A stretch of DNA of 64,000 nt from Gammaproteobacteria bacterium (GTDB lineage Bacteria > Pseudomonadota > Gammaproteobacteria > Pseudomonadales > Azotimanducaceae). The stretch lies in the NCBI GenBank assembly GCA_026707945.1, contig JAPOVV010000115.1, positions 485,646 to 549,645 on the forward strand. The letters run 5' to 3'. The notes under the pieces were generated by a model that was not told where the DNA came from, did no database searches, and saw only the letters and a program-made list of their open reading frames with translations. Shown in pieces: positions 36,779-45,174 of the stretch; position 1 is the stretch's first letter; every line of letters begins with the position of its first letter. The translations under genes and the position numbers were made by a program.

Positions 36779-37579
36779 ATGACCAAGAAACGCCGCGAGT
36801 TTTCGGTCGTAAATAAGACTCGAAACATCGCAGCCCAGAATCGGCGCCGCGGCGTATTTTTGTTGCCCAATGCGATTACGACGGGCGCGATGTTCTCGGG
36901 ATTCTTCGCGATCGTCGCTGCGACCGAAGGCAAGTTTCTCTTCGCGGGTATTGCGCTGCTAGCTGCCATGATTCTGGACGCGCTCGATGGGCGTGTTGCA
37001 CGCGCGATGAAGGCGGAGAGCGAATTCGGCAAACAATTTGATTCGTTATCCGACATGGTTGCGTTTGGTGTTGCGCCAGGCGTACTAGCGTTCGAGTGGG
37101 GTCTAAATTCGTTAAGTCAGATCGGCTGGGCGATCACGTTCCTTTATATGGCGTGTGCGGCTTTACGTTTAGCACGATTCAATATCGCAGGCGACAGTTC
37201 TTCATTTACTGGCTTGCCATCGCCAATGGCGTGTGGTGTCGTCGCTTCAGCGGCATGGTTGTGGGGCGATATGTTCCAAGCGCCACCACACATTGCGGTC
37301 GTGGTTGTGATGGCGGCGCTGGTTGTCGGCATTGCGTTATTAATGGTTTCGAATATCCGTTACTACTCACCGAAACTGTTTCGGATTCGAGGGAGGATTC
37401 CGTACGTGTCCTTCGTCGTGTTGGTGCTCGTGCTCGCGGTGATATTCGTGAACCCGCCGCTGGTTTTCTTCATCTGTACGATGGCGTACGCGCTATCGGG
37501 TCCCGGAGAATACATCTGGCGAAGGCTCAAGAAACCGACTCCTGTCGAGGAAGAAGGTGAAGATCAAACGCTTGATTGA
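36779..37579 (+). CDS. pssA: CDP-diacylglycerol-serine O-phosphatidyltransferase
   Basis: The 266-residue multi-helix membrane protein makes phosphatidylserine, the precursor of phosphatidylethanolamine. The CDP-alcohol phosphotransferase motif is DALDGRVARAMKAESEFG followed by QFDSLSDMVAFG, with the expected aspartate spacing. This is the membrane (type II) form, unlike the ribosome-associated PssA of E. coli. It follows ilvC by 4 bases, the same order as in Pseudomonas. The N-terminal 30 residues are basic and precede the first helix; the C-terminal tail is acidic. Confidence 0.94.
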   Translation: MTKKRREFSVVNKTRNIAAQNRRRGVFLLPNAITTGAMFSGFFAIVAATEGKFLFAGIALLAAMILDALDGRVARAMKAESEFGKQFDSLSDMVAFGVAPGVLAFEWGLNSLSQIGWAITFLYMACAALRLARFNIAGDSSSFTGLPSPMACGVVASAAWLWGDMFQAPPHIAVVVVMAALVVGIALLMVSNIRYYSPKLFRIRGRIPYVSFVVLVLVLAVIFVNPPLVFFICTMAYALSGPGEYIWRRLKKPTPVEEEGEDQTLD

Positions 37580-37661
37580 GTGTGGTAGTAGTCGAAAGAT
37601 GGTCTACAAAAACGAACTTCCTGCGAGTCCACAGTTCTAAAGAAATGGCAAGGTAAATGCG

Positions 37662-38621
37662 ATGCTGATTCGAACTCCAAGAAAAAACGATCCGAAACCA
37701 TCTGCGATTACGCCCGAAAGCGTCTATCGAGCCCGAAGAGAGATATTGAAGGGCACCGGAGCAATCGCCGCACTTTCTGCAGTACACGCTAGTGGCCTAC
37801 CTTCCGACTGGATCGACTCCCGAGGCTATACGAAACACGAACCCGTACCTGATTTAGAGATAACGCCGTCGCCCTACACCACGCAGTACAACAACTTCTA
37901 TGAGTTTGGCACAAATAAAGACGATCCGATGCGTTATGCAGAGGCGATGACGATAGATCCGTGGTCGATTGAAATTTCAGGTCTTGTCGCCAAGCCAGGA
38001 AAGTACGCACTTGAAGACGTATTAGCTGGTATCGATTTAGAGGAGCGGATCTATCGGCTTCGGTGTGTAGAAGCGTGGTCGGCGGTCATTCCATGGGTTG
38101 GTTTCCCCGTCAAGAAAATACTGGACAAATACGAACCTCTCGGATCAGCGAAGTACGTGAAGTTCACCACACATCTCAATCGAGATGAGATGCGCGGGAC
38201 ACGATCTTTTTTTAGCAGTATCGATTTCCCCTATATCGAAGGACTGCGTCTCGACGAAGCCAATCATGATCTAGCGATCTTTGCAGTTGGCATGTACGGT
38301 GATGAACTTCTCAACCAAAACGGTGCGCCGTTTCGGCTAGTTGTGCCTTGGAAATACGGCTTTAAGAGCATCAAGTCGATTGTCAAAATCGAGCTGATGG
38401 AACAGCAGCCGCCTACGACGTGGAACCTTAGCGCACCCCAAGAATATGGGTTCTATTCCAACGTTAATCCTGAAGTCGATCACCCGCGTTGGTCTCAAGC
38501 CAGCGAGCGGGTACTCGGGGCTGGCTTATTTGCCCGGAATCAACCAACGCTCATGTTCAATGGTTACGCAGACCAAGTAGCCTCGTTATACGAAGGAATG
38601 AACCTTCGACGTAACTACTAG
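37662..38621 (+). CDS. msrP: Periplasmic methionine-sulfoxide reductase catalytic subunit MsrP (YedY)
   Basis: The 319-residue molybdopterin enzyme repairs oxidised methionines in periplasmic proteins. A twin-arginine signal is visible (Arg25-Arg26 in ARREILKGTG followed by AIAALSAVHASG), so it is exported folded by Tat. The molybdenum ligand is Cys135 in YRLRCVEAWS, and the fold-typical VPWKYGFKSIKSI lies near the C-terminal half. It occupies the same place after pssA as in Pseudomonas. The usual haem-membrane partner MsrQ, normally next door, is not encoded in this window. Confidence 0.93.
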   Translation: MLIRTPRKNDPKPSAITPESVYRARREILKGTGAIAALSAVHASGLPSDWIDSRGYTKHEPVPDLEITPSPYTTQYNNFYEFGTNKDDPMRYAEAMTIDPWSIEISGLVAKPGKYALEDVLAGIDLEERIYRLRCVEAWSAVIPWVGFPVKKILDKYEPLGSAKYVKFTTHLNRDEMRGTRSFFSSIDFPYIEGLRLDEANHDLAIFAVGMYGDELLNQNGAPFRLVVPWKYGFKSIKSIVKIELMEQQPPTTWNLSAPQEYGFYSNVNPEVDHPRWSQASERVLGAGLFARNQPTLMFNGYADQVASLYEGMNLRRNY

Positions 38622-38677
38622 CTTTTTAAATCTGTCAATCTATTCGGGTTAGCTAAACAGGTCTAGCTTCAGCGCAA

Positions 38678-39505
38678 CTAGCGAGACGGACGCTCATCGC
38701 AAAGCACCGCAACGCGATGTAGTTCACGCTCCTCGTAACCGTAGTCGGGAGGGGCACAATGTTGTACGCAGCGGTTATCCCAAATCGATAGCGTACCCAC
38801 CTCATAGTGAACACGTGCCTGATAACGAACTCTTGTGCAGTGTTCACTCAGCATGTTCAAGATGCCTTTACTCTCGTACGGGGATAAGCCTGTAATGCGA
38901 CGAGTAAAGCCTGCGTTGACATAAAGGGCTTTGCGTCCGGTCTCTGGGTGTTTGAGTACGACGGGATGTCGGGCGGGTTTCTTGATGAGGTCAATGTCAA
39001 AGTTTCGCCCATCGTGCTCGGCATCGAGTTTCTCGAGCAGCTCTTTCATTGGTTCAGAGAGATCTTCGTATGCCTTGTATTGGGACGCGTAAACCGTATC
39101 TCCGCCAATCGAAGGGACCTTTCGGGCGAGCAGCATGGAGATCTTTGGTGGAATGTCTTTCCAACTAACGTCCGAGTGCCATCCTTCTGCGCTTGCTCGG
39201 CCTTTGGGACCAGATCTGATATTGAGCATATCATCGAATCCTTCGACGGTCGGCGAATAGCCGTGCACATCGAGGTTACCCCATAACAGTCCGAAATTTC
39301 GGAGGTCTTCATCGGTGAGATGTGCTTGTCCGTGGACGGCGAGAACCGAGTACTGCATCAGCAACGAATGGACAGTTTCAAAGCCAGAATCGTCGAGATC
39401 TTTGAGATCTAAGCCCCGAACTTCCGCCCCGAGTGCGCCACTGATCGGACGAATATCGAGATCAAGATCGGTGTTATTTTTCGCGTCATACAGCGGTTCT
39501 GCCAT
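38678..39505 (-). CDS. TauD/TfdA-family Fe(II)/2-oxoglutarate dioxygenase
   Basis: The 275-residue protein has the iron triad His110-x-Asp112 (WHSDVSW) and His249 (RCVQHCAP), with Arg264 for 2-oxoglutarate. The N-terminus IRPISGALGAEVRGLDL is family-typical. An open frame extends to 39568, but the ATG at 39505 is preceded by GGAGGAAAT, an excellent ribosome site, so I chose it. Relatives act on taurine, 2,4-D, alkyl sulfates or other acids; the substrate is not readable, and no sulfonate transporter is adjacent. It is convergent with msrP. Confidence 0.9.
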   Translation of the reverse strand: MAEPLYDAKNNTDLDLDIRPISGALGAEVRGLDLKDLDDSGFETVHSLLMQYSVLAVHGQAHLTDEDLRNFGLLWGNLDVHGYSPTVEGFDDMLNIRSGPKGRASAEGWHSDVSWKDIPPKISMLLARKVPSIGGDTVYASQYKAYEDLSEPMKELLEKLDAEHDGRNFDIDLIKKPARHPVVLKHPETGRKALYVNAGFTRRITGLSPYESKGILNMLSEHCTRVRYQARVHYEVGTLSIWDNRCVQHCAPPDYGYEERELHRVAVLCDERPSR

Positions 39506-40141
39506 GAGATTTCCTCCGCGGAAGGGTCGGGTGCTATGTGAACTAAGCGTGTTGAACGGACGATTCAATCGAATTGCACTTGACCAAACGGCGTTCGTTC
39601 AATGAATACGCAGGAGAACGCGCACATTTTATGTGGCTTGTTACGGCTATCTGTTCGAAACGGGACAGGTACGCTAGTTACTCGCACCGGAAAGAGTATC
39701 GGTCGATTGAATGAGCGCTAGCTGACAATTTGTTTAGTGTCAAGCAGTGAACATAAAAACGCTCAGCCGCGGCAAACTCAAGGGAAGGTGTCGCTGAATT
39801 GGTGCGACGAAGGAGGGTATGCTGTGAGCACGATTGCCGCTGCTGAGCGCTGAATTTTGTTAGCGTTTTAGGCTAGTTACGCCTCCTCAATTAGAATACC
39901 TTGTGTGGAAATGGACTGGGATCCCTGAAGCAATCGATAAACGACGGCGAGTCGCGCTCTTGACCATGCAAAAGTTAGAAAACATGGCGGGATCTAGCTT
40001 CCATGCGACCAGTCCACATCGCACGACACACGAAACATAGCCGGAAACCCAGCTCTCTTCTCTCAGTTTCGAGGATCGTACGATTTCCAAAACTTGATAT
40101 CTGTCCACCTATTGTTCACTATCATACAACTTGTGCATAGG
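39506..40141. other. 636-base gene-poor gap between TauD and MerR genes
   Basis: I see no convincing gene. A 73-codon minus-strand frame (39887-40108, GTG start) has no recognisable domain and a poor ribosome site. On the plus strand, AGGAGGG (39811-39817) precedes a nine-codon frame GTG...TGA (39824-39853). AT-rich blocks near 39720-39760 could hold the TauD promoter. No strong structured RNA stands out. It may be a decayed gene. Confidence 0.4.
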
Positions 40142-41137
40142 CTATGTCAAGCTTTTGTCCATAGAAATATTTTGAGCCGATTCACGGACTAACTGTAGAC
40201 ATTCAGCTAGTTCGCTATGGACAGAACGTAATTGGCCGACTAGGAGTTTCGCGAGGTTCTCATTCGGCGTCAATGATTGTGACGTCTCTCGCTGCGCTAA
40301 ACCGCACATGTCTTCTATATGCTGATATAGATTCACGAGATCCGCTACTGCGACACCGGCGACCCGGTGCTGAGATCGAGCAAGTCGCGCGAGTTCGCCA
40401 GGTAAGAGCGTTGACGAGGAAACGTCTGTCGCCTGATTGCGTATCGCCAGTACTTTTTGTATCTCAAGGAGCAGCATCTCCCACGTCAGGTTGTCGCCAT
40501 CAAGCAACGAAACACCTTTCTGCTTAGCTTCTTTTTGGTACTGTTGGAAGGAAGAAGGGTTATTGAGAAATGACACCGCTATGACGTGACAATCTGGGTG
40601 ATTGAGTTCATCGATCTGCCCTCGTAGCGTGTTGATAAAGTCCAAGTTCCACACGGAAGGCAGCTCGATGATCGCGACGTCCAGACCAGCATGATCGAGA
40701 ATCTTTAAGTACTTAAGAAACGCTTCAACATCGTAAAGATTTGGCGCGACTGTTTGATGAAGTTCATCTTCGATCGCGGTGTCACGAAGGTCCATAAGCC
40801 GCCATCCTGCTACGACAACTTTCGCGTTGTCGGTCGGCTCGGGTGTGACATGGAGTCCGGGCGATGCGTGTAGTTGTGCGACTAGTTGATGTAGTTCATT
40901 GTCGCTCTTAACACACAGTTCGCCGATCGAATAGCCAATACCCGACTGGATGAGCGTATTTAGCGACTTCATGCGCTCGACTTGCTCTGTTGTGTAATAA
41001 CGCGTGTTGCCGACGCGTTGCGTAGGTTGAAGTTGACCTCGATTGTCCCAAGCTCGCAAAGTCTCGACACGAATGCCTGATAGGTGACTTGCAGTACTGA
41101 TCTTGACTAGGTTTTGTCGGGTTTCGTTGGCGGACAT
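40142..41137 (-). CDS. MerR-family regulator with a Rossmann-like C-terminal domain
   Basis: The 331-residue protein has a MerR winged helix-turn-helix at about residues 10-80 (VKISTASHLSGIRVETLRAWDNRGQL, then RYYTTEQVERM). Residues about 105-230 read as alternating beta strands and helices (KVVVAGWRLMD, DVAIIELPSVW, CHVIAVSFLNN, KGVSLLDGDN), the order of a B12-binding or receiver-like fold, but without the DxHxxG motif of cobalamin-binding LitR/CarH proteins. A helical C-terminus follows. It could sense a small ligand instead. It is divergent from the acyl-CoA ligase island with a 261-base intergenic region and probably regulates it or itself. The family call is firm; the ligand is unknown. 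Confidence 0.8.
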   Translation of the reverse strand: MSANETRQNLVKISTASHLSGIRVETLRAWDNRGQLQPTQRVGNTRYYTTEQVERMKSLNTLIQSGIGYSIGELCVKSDNELHQLVAQLHASPGLHVTPEPTDNAKVVVAGWRLMDLRDTAIEDELHQTVAPNLYDVEAFLKYLKILDHAGLDVAIIELPSVWNLDFINTLRGQIDELNHPDCHVIAVSFLNNPSSFQQYQKEAKQKGVSLLDGDNLTWEMLLLEIQKVLAIRNQATDVSSSTLLPGELARLARSQHRVAGVAVADLVNLYQHIEDMCGLAQRETSQSLTPNENLAKLLVGQLRSVHSELAECLQLVRESAQNISMDKSLT

Positions 41138-41398
41138 GACCGTGCGTGTGTAGTTTTGTTGATTCTATGAAAAGGATTGTAAGGGTTTTGTTTATCCTAG
41201 GCAAGCGATGTTTAGTGGTTAAGCGTATAGTTAAACTGAAGTTGCGCCACGTGGACGGTGCATTGTCAAATTAATAATTGGGTAATGCGAGCAAAATATA
41301 TCTACTTGTTAGTTCCTGTCTAGTTTTGTTTCGCACGGTAGACATGATGCGCTGGTTCGGCAAATATCATTGAACTTAATCTGTAAAAGAAGCTAACG
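41138..41398. promoter_or_regulatory. Divergent AT-rich regulatory region of the MerR and ligase genes
   Basis: These 261 bases hold no gene. They include the paired GTTAA words in GGTTAAGCGTATAGTTAAAC (around 41217-41236), spaced 11 bases, and AT-rich stretches such as AATTAATAATTGGGTAAT that could supply -10 elements. MerR proteins bind between -35 and -10 elements of divergent promoters, so an operator is expected here; the exact site is not identifiable by eye. Confidence 0.35.
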
Positions 41399-42937
41399 AT
41401 GTATACGAGAATCGGCGATTTGTTAGAACGTCGTGCATATCTCTCGCCCGAGCGAGTTGGTTATATCGATGAGACGGGCGAACGTCTAACGTTTCGGCAA
41501 CTCGATGACCGAAGTAATCGAATCGCAAATGCGTTTGTAGCGGAAGGTATTGCTGCTGGCGACCGGGTTGCGCTACTACTTATGAACTGTAGTGAGTTTG
41601 TCGAACTGTTCTTCGCACTCGGAAAGATTGGGTGTGTGGTGGTACCTCTCAATTGGCGTCTTGTGGCGGATGAACTTGAGTTCATACTCAAGGATAGTGG
41701 CGCAACGAAGCTGGTGTACAGCGACGAATTCGCGGAAACGGTAACGGAACTTCACAGTCGTGGCGACAAAACCGACATTACCCATTGGCTGCACGTCACA
41801 GACGCTGAGTGTTTGCCTTTCGCTATCGACTACCGAGCATTTCGAGATCGCGCTTCCACGACACCACCAACCGCGGATGTTTCATTGGACGACATTCTTT
41901 ACATCATGTATACGTCCGGTACCACTGGATTGCCGAAAGGGGTTGTACATACACATCGCACATCGTTCGCAGGAACGTTGACGATCGCGGCGACGACGTA
42001 CTTCCGTGAGGACGACGCATTTCTTTCGCCACTGCCGATGTTCCACGTCGGCGCGCTGACGCCATTGACACTATCGATCTATCGGGGCATTCCGGCGGTC
42101 GTTATGCGGAGCTTTGATCCCGTATCCGCCTGGCAAATGATCGATCGGGAACGTGTCACGGTTGGGTTGCTAGTACCTGCAATGATGAACTTCATGCTTC
42201 AGGTGCCTGGTCTGGAGAGATTCAACATTGATCAGTTTCGTTGGGTCATGACAGGCGCCGCTCCCGTTCCCTATGCTGCTATCGAAGCGTTTTCCAACTT
42301 AGGCGTGGACGTCATGCAAGTCTACGGTTTGACCGAATCGTGTGGCCCAGCTTGTCTTTGCACGGGAGCAGAGTCCCTAGAGCGAATCGGAACAACGGGT
42401 CGATCGTTCTTCCATACCGATGTAAAAGTCGTGCGCGTAGATGGATCGACGTGCGACCCTGACGAAGCCGGGGAAGTACTCGTTCGCGGTGAACATGTGA
42501 TGCGTGAGTATTGGAATCGTCCGGAAGCAACGGCCGAAACGATTGTCGATGGCTGGTTGCATACTGGCGATATCGGCACGATGGATGCGGACGGTTTCGT
42601 CTACATACAGGATCGTCTCAAGGACATGATCATTTCGGGCGGTGAAAACGTGTATCCAGCAGAGATCGAAAACTTGCTCCTGACGCTAGAAGGCGTGAAA
42701 GACTGTGGCGTGATAGGGCAGCCGAGCGAGCGCTGGGGCGAAAGCCCATTTGCGGTGGTCGTACCGCAGGAAGGCGCATTAACGGAAGCGGCAGTGATGC
42801 AGTTTCTCGACGGCAAATTGGCGCGGTTCAAAATGCCCTGCGGCGTCGCATTCGTTGATGAAATCCCGCGTAACCCAAGTGGCAAGATTTTGAAACGAAT
42901 TCTGCGCGATCAATATCCAGGCCCCGCGCCGGTATAG
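41399..42937 (+). CDS. Class I adenylate-forming acyl-CoA ligase
   Basis: The 512-residue enzyme activates a carboxylic acid with ATP and CoA. The P-loop is YTSGTTGLPKGVVHTH, followed by YGLTESCG, the hinge region with LHTGDIGTMDADGFVYI and DRLKDMIISGGENVYP, and the C-terminal lysine in PRNPSGKILKR. All catalytic blocks are intact. The substrate class (medium- or long-chain, or aromatic acid) cannot be decided. It leads an operon in which a kinase-fold gene follows 4 bases after its stop. The divergent MerR gene is the probable regulator. Confidence 0.9.
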   Translation: MYTRIGDLLERRAYLSPERVGYIDETGERLTFRQLDDRSNRIANAFVAEGIAAGDRVALLLMNCSEFVELFFALGKIGCVVVPLNWRLVADELEFILKDSGATKLVYSDEFAETVTELHSRGDKTDITHWLHVTDAECLPFAIDYRAFRDRASTTPPTADVSLDDILYIMYTSGTTGLPKGVVHTHRTSFAGTLTIAATTYFREDDAFLSPLPMFHVGALTPLTLSIYRGIPAVVMRSFDPVSAWQMIDRERVTVGLLVPAMMNFMLQVPGLERFNIDQFRWVMTGAAPVPYAAIEAFSNLGVDVMQVYGLTESCGPACLCTGAESLERIGTTGRSFFHTDVKVVRVDGSTCDPDEAGEVLVRGEHVMREYWNRPEATAETIVDGWLHTGDIGTMDADGFVYIQDRLKDMIISGGENVYPAEIENLLLTLEGVKDCGVIGQPSERWGESPFAVVVPQEGALTEAAVMQFLDGKLARFKMPCGVAFVDEIPRNPSGKILKRILRDQYPGPAPV

Positions 42938-42941
42938 CTAC

Positions 42942-43943
42942 ATGACGCTCGAAGAGCTCGGAGAAAAGCTCGTACCGTTCTCCAAAGCGCATTTCGAAGA
43001 AACCGTCATTTCGGTCGATAACGTGCGCAACATGCCCGGGCACGCGGGATTCTCTTACGGCTTTGATGTAACCACAACAAGTGGTCTAACACGCTGGTAT
43101 ATTCGAATACCGCCGCCGAATGTGAACTGGCGTGGGACGGCGGACGTACTGCGGCAAGTTGAAGTTCTGAACGCCCTGGACGGTACATCGGTTCCTCACT
43201 GCTCGGTGCAATGGTCGGGTGATGATCTGCAGTGGTTTGGTTGCCCTTACTTCATCGTACCATTCATAGAGGGAGATACCCTCAAGGTTTCGCCGGGAGA
43301 ATGGGCGAGCGAACTAAGCGATTCGAAACTGGCGGATCTCGGTCGACAGGTTATGGGAGCGCTAGCGGAAGTACATCGCGTAGACGCTAGTAAGGTGCCC
43401 TATCTTGGCGATCCAGTCCCGTTCAATGATGACGTTAAACGATGGGACCGCTTCTATGAACGATCAGCAGACCCCCACTTACTAGCGCGAGTTCCGGAGT
43501 GCCGCGAGCGTCTTCTTGACACCTTGCCGCACGACGCACCAGTTGGGATCTTTCACGGCGACTTCCAAACATCGAACCTGTTGTGTTCTTTAGATGGTGA
43601 GCTACGCGCGGTTATCGATTGGGAATTGACCGGTGTAGGCGCTACCTTAAACGACGTAGGGTGGATCTGCACATTTAGTGATCCAGATGCGTGGTCTACT
43701 GAACGAGGCGGACGTCCTATGTTCTTGAATCCTCGTACGCTTTCAGAGTACTACGTCGAAGCGTACGGCGCTACATTGCCTGACATTCGATGGTTCCGTG
43801 CATTGGCCGCCTACAAGTTTGCGATCATCACCGGTTTTAACCTAAGTCTGCATCGACGTGGTAAGCGACCCGACCCGAGTTGGGAACAAACCGCACTTTC
43901 GATGGAACCTCTGATCGATCGTGCTTTAGAGTTACTCGGTTAA
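42942..43943 (+). CDS. APH-fold phosphotransferase, ACAD10/11-LvaA-like
   Basis: The 333-residue kinase-fold protein has the catalytic loop FHGDFQTSN (204-212) and the metal site IDWELTGVG with Asp226, then LNDVGW. This version matches the APH domains of ACAD10/ACAD11 and bacterial relatives such as LvaA of the levulinic-acid pathway, which phosphorylate 4-hydroxyacyl-CoA so that the phosphate can leave. It is not expected to be an antibiotic-resistance gene: the domain lacks aminoglycoside-specific context and is coupled 4 bases after an acyl-CoA ligase. The glycine-rich loop is degenerate (MPGHAGFSYGFDV), as is common in the family. Confidence 0.8.
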   Translation: MTLEELGEKLVPFSKAHFEETVISVDNVRNMPGHAGFSYGFDVTTTSGLTRWYIRIPPPNVNWRGTADVLRQVEVLNALDGTSVPHCSVQWSGDDLQWFGCPYFIVPFIEGDTLKVSPGEWASELSDSKLADLGRQVMGALAEVHRVDASKVPYLGDPVPFNDDVKRWDRFYERSADPHLLARVPECRERLLDTLPHDAPVGIFHGDFQTSNLLCSLDGELRAVIDWELTGVGATLNDVGWICTFSDPDAWSTERGGRPMFLNPRTLSEYYVEAYGATLPDIRWFRALAAYKFAIITGFNLSLHRRGKRPDPSWEQTALSMEPLIDRALELLG

Positions 43944-43963
43944 GGCCAGTCGAATCCTTTAGA

Positions 43964-45055
43964 CTAAGTAAATTCAAGGATCGACCGTCCGGCGATTTTT
44001 CCTTGCTCGAGCGCTGTAGTTGCTTCATTGATGTCATCAATGTTGTAACGCTCCGTTACAAGCGACTCAAGATCTAGCTGACCGGATTGGTGCCAATCGA
44101 GGAATATTGGGAAATCGCGGTCCGGGCAACAGGATCCACCGATGGAGCCGCGAAACTGTTTTTCTGTACCCAGCATTTCGCCTGCGTTCAACTCAACCGT
44201 TGTTTGCGGCACACCTACAAGTACGGCGGTTCCGCCTTGTCGAGCACCGAACCGACCGGGGCGTACAGCCGGCACGATTTGCTCCATCGTCACCTTTAGC
44301 CCGATGCAGTCAAACGCGAAATCTGCGCCGGTTATCGAACGGCCACTGATCGCGAATCCTTCGTGCGACGTCATTTCGTGAATGGCTTCAACGGCATTGA
44401 CTTCGGACGCATTGATCCCATGTGTTGCACCAAACTTTTTGGCAAACTCAAGTTTCTCATCATCGAGGTCGACTGCGATGATGGGATTCGCACCGCGAAA
44501 CTTCGCGCCAACGATCGCTGATAGGCCTACACCTCCAACCCCAAAAACTGCTACTGAGTCGCCAGGATTGATATCAACCGTGTTCATAGCCGCTCCAGCG
44601 CCTGTCATAACCGCGCAACCGATGATCGATGTCACATCTTTCGCGATGTCCGGATGAGCTTTGACGACGAATTGTTGGTCCGCAATGGTGTGGTCAGCCC
44701 ACGTAAAGACGTTTTGTGAAACAGCGTCGCCAAGTGACGTTGAAAGGGTAGCGGCGGCTGGCCTAGCCTCAATCATTTGTGAGTTGCGCGGTACCCAGGT
44801 CACTAAGACGGTATCGCCTTCCTCCACGTGCGTGACATCGGATCCTGCCTGCAAGACGATGCCAGTTGACTCGTGACCGAGAAGCGTTGGACCGCGGCGG
44901 GGGTTATGCATTTGGTGCAGTTGCGAGTGGCAAATGCCGGATGCGTACTGCTTTACGACTACTTGCGTTGGTCCGGGATCGGGAATCGAAATCTCTTCGA
45001 CGTTCAGAGGCGCTTGTTCCTGTGGAAGTACAACGACACGTGCTGACGTAGGCAT
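43964..45055 (-). CDS. Zinc-dependent alcohol dehydrogenase without structural-zinc cysteines
   Basis: The 363-residue MDR-family enzyme has catalytic-zinc ligands Cys42 (GICHSQ), His61-Glu62 (GHESTG) and Cys147 (IGCAVMTGAGAA), and the nucleotide loop GVGGVG (172-177) followed by VDLDD, which favours NAD+. The four-cysteine lobe that normally binds a structural zinc at about residues 90-115 is absent; the region reads WVPRNSQMIEARPAAA. Overall similarity is to the class III/NDMA-type dehydrogenases. It is convergent with the APH kinase gene (20 bases between stops), so it is not in the same operon, but its role could be oxidation of a hydroxy substrate in the same island. Confidence 0.87.
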   Translation of the reverse strand: MPTSARVVVLPQEQAPLNVEEISIPDPGPTQVVVKQYASGICHSQLHQMHNPRRGPTLLGHESTGIVLQAGSDVTHVEEGDTVLVTWVPRNSQMIEARPAAATLSTSLGDAVSQNVFTWADHTIADQQFVVKAHPDIAKDVTSIIGCAVMTGAGAAMNTVDINPGDSVAVFGVGGVGLSAIVGAKFRGANPIIAVDLDDEKLEFAKKFGATHGINASEVNAVEAIHEMTSHEGFAISGRSITGADFAFDCIGLKVTMEQIVPAVRPGRFGARQGGTAVLVGVPQTTVELNAGEMLGTEKQFRGSIGGSCCPDRDFPIFLDWHQSGQLDLESLVTERYNIDDINEATTALEQGKIAGRSILEFT

Positions 45056-45174
45056 GGGACTTCTCGGTAGTAGATGAAATGGATAGCAAATGCTATCGCA
45101 ATCGTCGCATCACGATCTCATATGTGTTGTCACATTACAACGTGGGCAATAGTCTCGCGTGATTCTCTGTCATG

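Noticed and set aside
39887..40108. 73-codon minus-strand reading frame
   Set aside because: GTG start with no ribosome site, no recognisable domain and unbalanced composition; treated as non-coding.
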